5,085 bases of DNA, taken from assembly GCA_030615845.1 (NCBI GenBank), contig JAUWYM010000085.1:1-5085 (forward strand), given 5' to 3'. The DNA is from Thermoplasmatota archaeon (GTDB lineage: Archaea > Thermoplasmatota > E2 > DHVEG-1). Below, piece by piece: positions 1-5,085 of this stretch (position 1 is its first letter; each line of letters starts with the position of its first letter). A program made the translations under genes and the position numbers. The notes under the pieces were generated by a model that did no database searches, was not told the DNA's origin, and saw only the letters and a program-made list of their open reading frames with translations.

Positions 1-61
1 ATTAAACATAAATTTAAAGGAAAGAAATGAGATAAATCACCTGTCTATAAATCTCTAGTTA

Positions 62-2968
62 TTAAGATGGCACATATGGAACAAATGCTGGATCTGCGTA
101 TAAAGCATATTCATAGAAGGACATATACTTATTATCTAACCGGGGTTCATAATCCGATTGGGAATTACCATTTGATGATTCAAGTATCTTTGCATCTATG
201 TCTTTTAAGCCTGTGATTACAAGTGGCGGCGTCCACCAGACTGGCCATTCTGCATCCTCTGGAAGATAACGATTCCGCGCCTCTCGATAAGCAAATCCTA
301 TGCTTGTATCTTCTGTTTTGAGTTCTTCTAAGAGATCTGAGTAGATTTTAAATCCAAAATGCATCTCTGGGTAGATTTCGTTTCTTGCGTTTCTGCTTGC
401 TTTTAGATATCTCAGTAAAGCCTGTCCTGGAAAATCATACTTGGTGTTCTTCGTTATCCCACCTTCCTCCTGATCAATATACCCTCCAGGCACATTAGAG
501 GATGTTGTTGCTGCAATTACTGCGTTACAACCGGCGTGGAGATATGCTTGACTTATCCCCTGCTTAGGATAGACGCCGTCTATTTTTCCGCAAATGCAGC
601 TTTCTATCCAGAGAAATGAAGGACCAAGATCCATATTTTCCACATTTCTTGTATTATAATATCCATAATCACTCAGTGATAGGCCTGTTCCAAATCCCAT
701 GAGTGTTGCTACCTTTTCCATAATTCGTTCTAATACTCCGTTTGAACGACCAAATCCTAACTTATAAATTCCAACGTCTCCCATGCCAAACATATGCTGA
801 TTGCCATGTGCATTTGCAAGGATGAAATTAGAGTTTTCTTGCAATTGTCCACCTAATGCAACATCAACACCAACGTTTTTCTTAATTTGACGTTTCGATA
901 GGAGAAGTGTATTGAACAGGTTTGCCTTTTTAATCGTGTCAATTGCATCGTTACTGAATCCCTGATAGAGAGCAGAATTTTCTCTTTGATATTCTGTATT
1001 AAAACCAAGCTCTTCTACATTTTTTTGAAGGGCAAGACCATTGAAATATGACGCTCCAGTCTCCATTTTCATTGGCTCTCCACGACTGGTCAAGCCAAGA
1101 AGCTCTCCAAATATTTTATAGCGAATAAAGGGTTTTTGAAAATCATTACCCCCACCTAATTGCACTGCAGCATTATCTTTCCACTCATCCATATTATCAA
1201 TGATTTCATCGTAAAATATTGTTCTTGCTATAAGTGCAGAGGCGTCTTGAACATCCCAACCTGTAATTCTCCCGATAATATTCTCTTGGTAAGGATAATA
1301 GTTTGGCCCTTGACTATATATGTCTGGTGCCTGACTAGACCAATCACCTGGACTTGGATCGATATTGGCATAGATAAAATCGCTTGGAATACCTGCACCA
1401 ACATAGTATGGAACCTCTTCGAAAGGAGTTGCCGGCATTGATGGGGTGTCATAGATATATTGAGGAAGAACTGTTGCGCCACCTACAAGGGCGATATACA
1501 TTGGATTGTTTTTGTAATGCTCTTGCAGATACTTAAGATCGTATTCTCTCTCTGTGGATATACCGGCAAGTGATGCAAGCAGATCATTAATTTCTTCATG
1601 AATCGAAAAGATATGATCGTTTGATGCCTCAATTAAACGAGGATTCCTTCTTGGCATATAAAACCCAGGAGATGGCTCCCCCATATACAATACATCATCA
1701 TCTGCAGCAAAAGCAAACTCTGGTTTTCCAAAAATAAGACCCTTATGATAAGCTGTAAGATAAGGGGCTACTGATGAAAGACCTTTCATCAGAGGATAAA
1801 TTGGATCGCTGAGTTTTTCAACGGTTATTTCCGCTCTGATTTTTCCTTCATTGCTTGCAAGCCAAGTGGGGCTTACTGTTATTTGGTATTCCTCGCCACC
1901 CCGGTCATATAAAACAGCCTCATTATAAGTAATATCTTCAATTATCCTTCCGTTGGCATCTCGAACTGGGACACCACCACCGCCAGTACCACCGACAAAC
2001 ACTTCAAATTGCTGTAGACCTTCATATTCGTCTTCATCGATAATACCGCACATAAACATGACATTATCTCCAAGTTCATTGACGTTTTCATCATTAAGAT
2101 TGATTCCTTTGAATTTCACAAGTGCATATTTATAATCGTTTGGAATTTTAAATTTTCCTAGTTCGTTGTTTCCCGCAGTTATTGATTGTAGAAGTTCCGT
2201 TGTCGCCATCGTAGTAAATGTTTCTTCAAAAATCCACTCTTCACTGTCTAGAACTTCAGGAGGCCATGCATCTATTGGATTGGTTATCGTGATATAATCA
2301 ATATCGCCAAACTTTTCTATAAGAAGTCTTGTTGTGTTATCAACAATATCTTCAACAGTATTAAACCGTAAAACATCTCCATATCCTTCAATGTTGTCAC
2401 CGCAAATAAGCGTTCTTTTTACTCCAAGCTCGTTAAACACTCCTCGTATGTTATGGTCCAGTTCATCTGTTACGATAATCGGTATGGAGAGATATGATGC
2501 AAGTGGTGTAGCCATTACTCCTAGGGTATAGCCAGATTCATTATTTTCAATAATGAGTACTGATTCGCTACTGGTCCAGTATTTTTTTGCAATATCAATA
2601 GACCATTCTTTTGATGACTTGGAGTCATCAATGAATTCATCGGCCGTAATATCTATTTGCTCTTCTGCTCGAAAGATGGCACGTGAAGGATTACTATAGT
2701 TTTGAACATACATAGGTATGATTTCTTGTTTTCCTTCAGCATTATAATGGACCGCAAGTGGCGTAGCAATTAGTGCATAAAACGGATCGGCATCTGAGAC
2801 AGCTACTGCATTTGGTAGGTCTGAGAGGCTGCTAGAAACAACAAAAAAATCGTCGATGGATGACAAACGTCTCACCGTTTCTTCCGGCTTCCAGGTGTAG
2901 ATTCCAATTGATGCAATGATTAGGATTACAACCCCGAGTACTGCTATTAGTTTATCATTTTTGTTCAT
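62..2968 (-). CDS. Membrane-anchored C25 (gingipain)-type cysteine peptidase homologue with CWB2-like N-terminal region
   Basis: This 968-residue protein probably degrades proteins outside the cell. Residues 1-6 are polar and basic, and about 7-25 form one hydrophobic helix without a clear cleavage site, so a signal anchor with the bulk outside is likely. Residues about 50-200 resemble cell-wall-binding repeat 2 (LASYLSIPIIVTDEL at 156-170, then GVKRTLICGDNI). Residues about 270-420 look beta-rich, with a glycine run at 326-332. From about 488 the C25 pattern appears: YIALVGG (491-497), SDFIYANID (529-537), a GR at 566-567, then the putative dyad H721-G722 (ILANAHGN) and C791 (WIESCICG), followed by AVIAATTSSNVP. 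The end, YADPAFVPY, resembles the usual C25 domain end. ATG 2968 follows a GGGGAT site. It is transcribed alone, divergently from prefoldin. Peptidase superfamily assignment is fairly firm; activity, specificity and the CWB2 call are inference. A catalytically dead adhesin is the alternative. Confidence 0.8.
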   Translation of the reverse strand: MNKNDKLIAVLGVVILIIASIGIYTWKPEETVRRLSSIDDFFVVSSSLSDLPNAVAVSDADPFYALIATPLAVHYNAEGKQEIIPMYVQNYSNPSRAIFRAEEQIDITADEFIDDSKSSKEWSIDIAKKYWTSSESVLIIENNESGYTLGVMATPLASYLSIPIIVTDELDHNIRGVFNELGVKRTLICGDNIEGYGDVLRFNTVEDIVDNTTRLLIEKFGDIDYITITNPIDAWPPEVLDSEEWIFEETFTTMATTELLQSITAGNNELGKFKIPNDYKYALVKFKGINLNDENVNELGDNVMFMCGIIDEDEYEGLQQFEVFVGGTGGGGVPVRDANGRIIEDITYNEAVLYDRGGEEYQITVSPTWLASNEGKIRAEITVEKLSDPIYPLMKGLSSVAPYLTAYHKGLIFGKPEFAFAADDDVLYMGEPSPGFYMPRRNPRLIEASNDHIFSIHEEINDLLASLAGISTEREYDLKYLQEHYKNNPMYIALVGGATVLPQYIYDTPSMPATPFEEVPYYVGAGIPSDFIYANIDPSPGDWSSQAPDIYSQGPNYYPYQENIIGRITGWDVQDASALIARTIFYDEIIDNMDEWKDNAAVQLGGGNDFQKPFIRYKIFGELLGLTSRGEPMKMETGASYFNGLALQKNVEELGFNTEYQRENSALYQGFSNDAIDTIKKANLFNTLLLSKRQIKKNVGVDVALGGQLQENSNFILANAHGNQHMFGMGDVGIYKLGFGRSNGVLERIMEKVATLMGFGTGLSLSDYGYYNTRNVENMDLGPSFLWIESCICGKIDGVYPKQGISQAYLHAGCNAVIAATTSSNVPGGYIDQEEGGITKNTKYDFPGQALLRYLKASRNARNEIYPEMHFGFKIYSDLLEELKTEDTSIGFAYREARNRYLPEDAEWPVWWTPPLVITGLKDIDAKILESSNGNSQSDYEPRLDNKYMSFYEYALYADPAFVPYVPS

Positions 2969-2973
2969 AATTT

Positions 2974-2979
2974 ATCCCC
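2974..2979 (-). promoter_or_regulatory. Ribosome binding site of the C25-like peptidase
   Basis: The minus strand reads GGGGAT, then five bases, then the ATG at 2968. This is one base from the archaeal core GGTGAT and supports this start. The hydrophobic signal anchor beginning a few codons later also fits a true N-terminus. Confidence 0.5.
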
Positions 2980-3011
2980 GTCTAATTATGGTTACCTCTA
3001 ATCTATTCTAC

Positions 3012-3035
3012 TATATTTGTATCTTTCTATATAAT
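3012..3035 (-). promoter_or_regulatory. Candidate TATA boxes for the C25-like peptidase
   Basis: On the minus strand ATTATATA (3035-3028) and CAAATATA (3019-3012) both resemble the archaeal TATA box. With the usual spacing of about 25 bases they would start transcripts near 3006 or 2990, giving leaders of roughly 20-40 bases. The whole region is AT-rich, so chance matches are likely and I cannot choose between them. Confidence 0.3.
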
Positions 3036-3157
3036 ATTTTCTATTATTTATCTTCGAATACATTTTCTCCGGTTTTTCTCTTATGGTAAAAACTAAAAAA
3101 CAGAAACTATAAAATAAAAAAATATTTTCATATAAAATTTCAAAAAACTAGGAATAC

Positions 3158-3165
3158 TTTTAAAA
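3158..3165 (+). promoter_or_regulatory. Candidate TATA box for the prefoldin operon
   Basis: TTTTAAAA lies about 43 bases before the prefoldin ATG. Usual archaeal spacing would put the transcript start near 3187, giving a short leader that carries the AGGTGA site. A second candidate, TATAAAAT at 3131-3138, would start near 3160. The AT-rich setting makes both uncertain. Confidence 0.35.
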
Positions 3166-3190
3166 GACAAACCCTACATTACAGCTAAAA

Positions 3191-3196
3191 AGGTGA
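3191..3196 (+). promoter_or_regulatory. Ribosome binding site of prefoldin beta
   Basis: AGGTGA matches the anti-Shine-Dalgarno tail of archaeal 16S rRNA and stands eight bases before the ATG at 3205. A second in-frame ATG at 3220 has its own GGAG at 3211-3214, five bases upstream, so two start points are possible. Confidence 0.65.
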
Positions 3197-3204
3197 AATA
3201 AAAT

Positions 3205-3570
3205 ATGGTTGGAGAAGAAATGTCCTCACAACTGCAAGATCAGATAAACAGATTGCAGCAGTTACGATCACAAGTTCAAATGATTGCACAGCAACGTCAG
3301 CAAATCGAGCTTCAATTAAGAGAAACTGAGGAAGCATTAAAAGAAATTGAAAATGCCTCAGAAAAAACCCCTATTTATAAGAGTGTTGGTGCAATACTCA
3401 TAAAAACAAAAGGAAAAAACGAGATTAAAAAAGAACTCACATCAAATAAAGAATCCTTAGAACTACGGAAAACAACACTGGAAAAACAAGAAGGAAGAAG
3501 TAGGGAAAAACTAAACGAATTACAAAGTAAAGTTGAAAACGCTCTCAAACTTGCGGGTAAGGGAACTTGA
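3205..3570 (+). CDS. pfdB: Prefoldin subunit beta
   Basis: Prefoldin beta is the four-copy subunit of the archaeal prefoldin hexamer (two alpha, four beta), a cytosolic chaperone that holds unfolded proteins between coiled-coil arms and hands them to the thermosome. The 121-residue product has the family layout: an N-terminal coiled-coil helix (about 8-52, very rich in Q, L and E, with IELQLRETEEALKEIE at 34-49), a central beta-hairpin segment YKSVGAILIKTKGKNEI (58-74), and a C-terminal coiled-coil helix (about 75-115) containing LRKTTLEKQE. Length is normal for archaeal beta subunits (about 115-125). ATG 3205 has the better ribosome binding site, but starting at M6 (3220) would also align with relatives, which begin just before this helix. 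The gene overlaps the next by one base, so the two are probably co-translated. Confidence 0.93.
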   Translation: MVGEEMSSQLQDQINRLQQLRSQVQMIAQQRQQIELQLRETEEALKEIENASEKTPIYKSVGAILIKTKGKNEIKKELTSNKESLELRKTTLEKQEGRSREKLNELQSKVENALKLAGKGT

Positions 3571-3860
3571 TGTTTAAAAAGAGAAACATCTCTGTCTACA
3601 GTGATTTGAAAACAGGTTTTTTTTGTAAATTCTTTTTAATTCTTGGTGTAATTCTTCTCGTTTTTTATATCCTTCAAAGAGCAATTTCCTTTGTTGATAT
3701 CGGCGAAGATATGCTCGGAACTATTCTTGCTTTTGCCATCCTTTCATTAGGACTCGGTTTTATTTTGTATTTTCTTTCCCGTCAATTTGCAAAGCTTGCA
3801 AAAATAGCTGAGGAGATCGAAAAAGAGAATTTAACAGAAGATATTGAAAAAGCTAAGTGA
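3570..3860 (+). CDS. Small two-helix membrane protein of unknown function, coupled to prefoldin beta
   Basis: I do not recognise this 96-residue protein. It starts with basic residues (MFKKRN), has a first hydrophobic segment at about 19-38 (KFFLILGVILLVFYILQ), a short loop with acidic residues (VDIGED, 42-47), a second segment at about 48-69, and a highly charged C-terminal helix (71-96) rich in K and E that could form a coiled coil. The positive-inside rule suggests a hairpin with both ends in the cytoplasm. The ATG at 3570 shares its A with the prefoldin stop (TGATG), with GGG at 3561-3563 six bases upstream. A TTG one codon earlier (3567) is a less likely start. The overlap implies translational coupling with prefoldin beta, but a functional link is only inference. 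Confidence 0.75.
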   Translation: MFKKRNISVYSDLKTGFFCKFFLILGVILLVFYILQRAISFVDIGEDMLGTILAFAILSLGLGFILYFLSRQFAKLAKIAEEIEKENLTEDIEKAK

Positions 3861-3869
3861 GTAAATTTC

Positions 3870-3876
3870 AAAAAAA
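3870..3876 (-). terminator. Oligo-T terminator candidate for uppS
   Basis: Seven T residues in a row on the minus strand begin six bases after the UppS stop codon. Archaeal RNA polymerase can terminate at oligo-T tracts without a hairpin, and I see no convincing stem here. Confidence 0.45.
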
Positions 3877-3882
3877 TTGTGT

Positions 3883-4782
3883 TTACTTTCCAAATCTTCT
3901 TTTTCTTTTTTGATATGTTCGTATGGCTTTTAGAAAATCTCTTTTTTGGAATGCTGGCCAGAAGACATCTGAGAAGTAGAGTTCTGAATATGCTAGTTGC
4001 CAGAGAAGAAAGTTTGATATTCGTTCTTCCCCAGATGTTCGAAGTATTAGATCAGGATCTGGTAAGCCGTTGGTATAGAGATATGATGATACTGTTTTTT
4101 GTGAGATGTCCCGTATATTGAGTTTGTCTTTTTTGACGTCGCCTGCGATTTGTTGTATGGCATTAATGATTTCTTCTCTTCCGCCATAGGCAAGTGCGAT
4201 GTTAAAAAAATAGTTGCCATATTTTGCTGTCGTATCCATTATATCTTTTGCAGATTTTCTTGTTTCTTTTGGGAGAGACTCAAGATGTCCTATAATTCTT
4301 ACTCTTACTTTGTTTTTATGGATTCTTGAATCTTTTACTGCTCTATCTAGTTCTTGCTTGCAAAGATTCATGAGTATTTTTACTTCATCTTCGTTTCTAT
4401 TAAAATTTTCTGTAGAAAATGCATAGACCGTAAGTACTTTAATGCCTAACTCAAAACACCAATCCAGAACTTCTTCTATCTTATCTCTTCCAAAGAGATG
4501 TCCAGCTTCTGGAGTTAGTTCGAGGTTTTTCGCAAAACGGCGGTTTCCATCCATAATGATTGCGACATGTTCTGGAACAGGATACTGTTTTATCTCTTCG
4601 GTAAGTTTGTAATCTTTGAATTCATTAATTTTTCTTGAGAAATAATTGTAGAAGTCAGATTTGTATATTTTTGTTAATACTTTTTGTCCTGTATCGCTTT
4701 TTACAGCATATTTTTCAAACTCATCGATTTTTTTTCCAGCAATGGTTTTTAAGGATGGTTTTTTTGGACTTATTGCCCTCCC
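3883..4782 (-). CDS. uppS: Polyprenyl diphosphate synthase (cis-prenyltransferase, UppS family); start codon unresolved
   Basis: UppS-type enzymes add isopentenyl units in cis to an allylic diphosphate, making the long lipid that carries sugars for archaeal N-glycosylation. Numbered from the ATG at 4554: MDGNRR (1-6) holds the catalytic Asp2 and phosphate-binding residues; GH at 18-19; YAFSTENFNR (44-53); NIALAYGGREE (118-128); LRTSGEERISNFLLWQ (171-186) with the two diphosphate-binding arginines; and E191 matching the metal-binding Glu of E. coli UppS. The enzyme looks intact to its basic end. However, ATG 4554 lies inside the conserved motif: upstream in frame come PVPEHVAII and a charged helix typical of archaeal relatives, so the true start is further out. 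The frame is open to a stop at 4783-4785 with no ATG, GTG, TTG or CTG. The end given is the limit of the open frame, not a proven start. Confidence 0.9.
   Translation of the reverse strand, partial: GRAISPKKPSLKTIAGKKIDEFEKYAVKSDTGQKVLTKIYKSDFYNYFSRKINEFKDYKLTEEIKQYPVPEHVAIIMDGNRRFAKNLELTPEAGHLFGRDKIEEVLDWCFELGIKVLTVYAFSTENFNRNEDEVKILMNLCKQELDRAVKDSRIHKNKVRVRIIGHLESLPKETRKSAKDIMDTTAKYGNYFFNIALAYGGREEIINAIQQIAGDVKKDKLNIRDISQKTVSSYLYTNGLPDPDLILRTSGEERISNFLLWQLAYSELYFSDVFWPAFQKRDFLKAIRTYQKRKRRFGK
3900..3911 (+). terminator. Oligo-T terminator candidate for the prefoldin operon, inside the 3' end of uppS
   Basis: The plus strand carries five T, one C and six T about 40 bases after the stop of the membrane-protein gene. 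On the other strand the same bases encode part of the basic UppS tail (QKRKRRFGK). The plus-strand transcript would therefore run a short way antisense into uppS before ending. Function as a terminator is inferred from base composition only. Confidence 0.4.
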
Positions 4783-4786
4783 TCAT
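4555..4786 (-). other. N-terminal extension of UppS without a usual start codon
   Basis: The 76 open codons before ATG 4554 encode a lysine-rich stretch ending in EEIKQYPVPEHVAII. The last 30 or so residues resemble the N-terminal helix of archaeal UppS; the rest has no counterpart that I recall. An ATG at 4786, in a different frame, opens a 21-codon frame reading through a 7-base A run (4765-4759) and an 8-base A run (4735-4728) before stopping at 4723-4721. Removing one A from either run would join this ATG to the UppS frame. The alternatives are an unusual start such as ATT (4743, 4629) or ATA (4773, 4668), but none has a well-spaced ribosome binding site. Confidence 0.5.
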
Positions 4787-4806
4787 GGTATCAAATGGCT
4801 TTACCA

Positions 4807-4815
4807 TATATATAG
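4807..4815 (-). promoter_or_regulatory. TATA box of uppS
   Basis: The minus strand reads TATATATAT, centred near 4811. About 25 bases downstream is the ATG whose A is at 4786, so a transcript from this box could be leaderless and begin at or next to that ATG. This is inferred from spacing only. Confidence 0.5.
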
Positions 4816-4873
4816 GTTAAGATTCCAGTTATTTGTTGCTTTTTATGGAGTAAGTCTGATTGTCACCTACAGG

Positions 4874-4881
4874 TTTATATA
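4874..4881 (+). promoter_or_regulatory. TATA box of rps17e
   Basis: TTTATATA is a perfect match to the archaeal consensus. Usual spacing puts the transcript start near 4903, giving a leader of about 20 bases that contains the AGGTGAT site. It lies about 60 bases from the oppositely directed uppS box. Confidence 0.65.
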
Positions 4882-4913
4882 ATAAAACCATATTTCGACT
4901 TCTTACAATTTAA

Positions 4914-4920
4914 AGGTGAT
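4914..4920 (+). promoter_or_regulatory. Ribosome binding site of rps17e that points to a CTG start
   Basis: AGGTGAT is a seven-base match to the archaeal anti-Shine-Dalgarno sequence. It ends three bases before CTG 4924, exactly where the family's initial Met-Gly-Asn-Ile-Arg would begin. No ATG, GTG or TTG occurs in this frame in the transcribed leader, so this site decides the start. Confidence 0.7.
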
Positions 4921-4923
4921 AGC

Positions 4924-5085
4924 CTGGGAAACATACGAGATACGCATATAAAAAGTATTGCGATAGAGCTTGTGAAAAAGTATCCAGATCAGTTTAAATT
5001 CGATGATTTTCAACATAATAAGAAAAAGGTTGAGCAGTTTGCAGAAACAAGTAGTAAACTCATGAGAAATAGGATAGCAGGATAC
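4924..5085 (+). CDS. rps17e: Small ribosomal subunit protein S17e, 3' end cut by the window
   Basis: S17e is a small-subunit ribosomal protein of archaea and eukaryotes, not found in bacteria. The 54 visible codons read GNIRDTHIKSIAIEL at 2-16, KKYPDQF at 18-24, DDFQHNKKKVE at 27-37 and SSKLMRNRIAGY at 43-54. These match the archaeal family pattern (GNIR..IKRIA.EL..KYP..F..DFE.NK..V, then S...RNRIAGY) from its first residues. Archaeal S17e is about 60-70 residues, so only some 8-12 residues are missing beyond the window. The initiator position is CTG, supported by the ribosome binding site just upstream and by the conserved Gly-Asn-Ile-Arg that follows. A single-base sequencing error in an ATG is the other explanation. 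It has its own promoter, divergent from uppS. Confidence 0.92.
   Translation, partial: MGNIRDTHIKSIAIELVKKYPDQFKFDDFQHNKKKVEQFAETSSKLMRNRIAGY

Noticed and set aside
1946..2000. Repetitive CCACC/GGTGG-like bases in the peptidase, looking like a small tandem repeat.
   Set aside because: They simply encode a glycine-rich loop (GGTGGGG, residues 326-332), and no unit repeats beyond it.
1160..2531. Plus-strand open frames of about 60-93 codons (near 1160-1441, 1953-2135 and 2334-2531), and a minus-strand frame at 1228-1482.
   Set aside because: All lie within the peptidase gene in other frames, show no domain-like sequence, and have unlikely composition. The peptidase frame has continuous motif support across them.
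2969..3204. The AT-rich 236-base gap examined as a possible small RNA or replication element.
   Set aside because: I see A and T runs and TATA-like boxes but no paired stem, repeated unit or origin-type motif. Divergent promoters explain it.
3879..4426. Plus-strand open frames over uppS, with F-, S- and L-rich translations.
   Set aside because: They are antisense to conserved UppS motifs. The hydrophobic look comes from T-rich complements of lysine and glutamate codons.
4552..4554. ATG 4554 taken as the real UppS start.
   Set aside because: It is the Met of the MDGNRR motif, and the conserved HVAII strand precedes it in frame. Starting there would remove the first beta strand of the fold.
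4635..4882. Two overlapping plus-strand frames of 61 and 73 codons with hydrophobic, membrane-like products.
   Set aside because: They are antisense to the open UppS extension and run through both promoter boxes. The hydrophobicity is again the mirror of A-rich codons, and no clear ribosome binding site precedes either. I keep a small doubt because the UppS start itself is unresolved.
1..5085. Search for tRNA genes, CRISPR repeats, insertion sequences or toxin-antitoxin and defence genes.
   Set aside because: No cloverleaf-like sequence, spaced repeat, transposase motif or terminal inverted repeat was seen. The genes are mostly core functions.

Overview
The window reads as chromosomal archaeal DNA, AT-rich by eye. 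The archaeal call rests on a prefoldin beta subunit, the start of ribosomal protein S17e (absent from bacteria), TATA-type promoter boxes, AGGTGAT-type ribosome binding sites that match the archaeal 16S tail, and oligo-T tracts where transcription could end. A large exported C25 (gingipain)-type cysteine peptidase homologue suggests a protein-degrading euryarchaeal lineage. Such peptidases have been reported from uncultured Thermoplasmata of sediments (MBG-D group). This lineage guess is weak inference; nothing in the window fixes the taxon.

Layout: 62-2968 (minus) is the 968-residue membrane-anchored C25-like peptidase with a cell-wall-binding-2-like N-terminal region. Positions 2969-3204 are an AT-rich divergent promoter region. 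3205-3570 (plus) is prefoldin beta, followed with a one-base TGATG overlap by a 96-residue two-helix membrane protein of unknown function (3570-3860). That pair converges on a cis-prenyltransferase (UppS-type polyprenyl diphosphate synthase) on the minus strand, 3883 to about 4782, with only 22 bases between the stop codons and oligo-T tracts in both directions. Positions 4787-4923 are a compact divergent promoter region with two TATA boxes. Ribosomal protein S17e (4924-5085, plus) is cut by the window end.

Functionally these are a protein-folding factor, a ribosomal protein, the enzyme that makes the lipid carrier for surface glycans, and a surface or secreted peptidase. I see no mobile element, CRISPR array, tRNA or rRNA, and no clear multi-gene accessory system.

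The most notable points are the unusual translation starts. S17e appears to begin at CTG directly behind a strong ribosome binding site. The uppS frame has no ATG, GTG, TTG or CTG upstream of an ATG that lies inside its conserved active-site motif, although a well-placed ATG in another frame could be joined to it by a one-base shift. Also notable are the extended spacing and double-cysteine motif at the putative peptidase active site, and the coupling of prefoldin to a small membrane hairpin.
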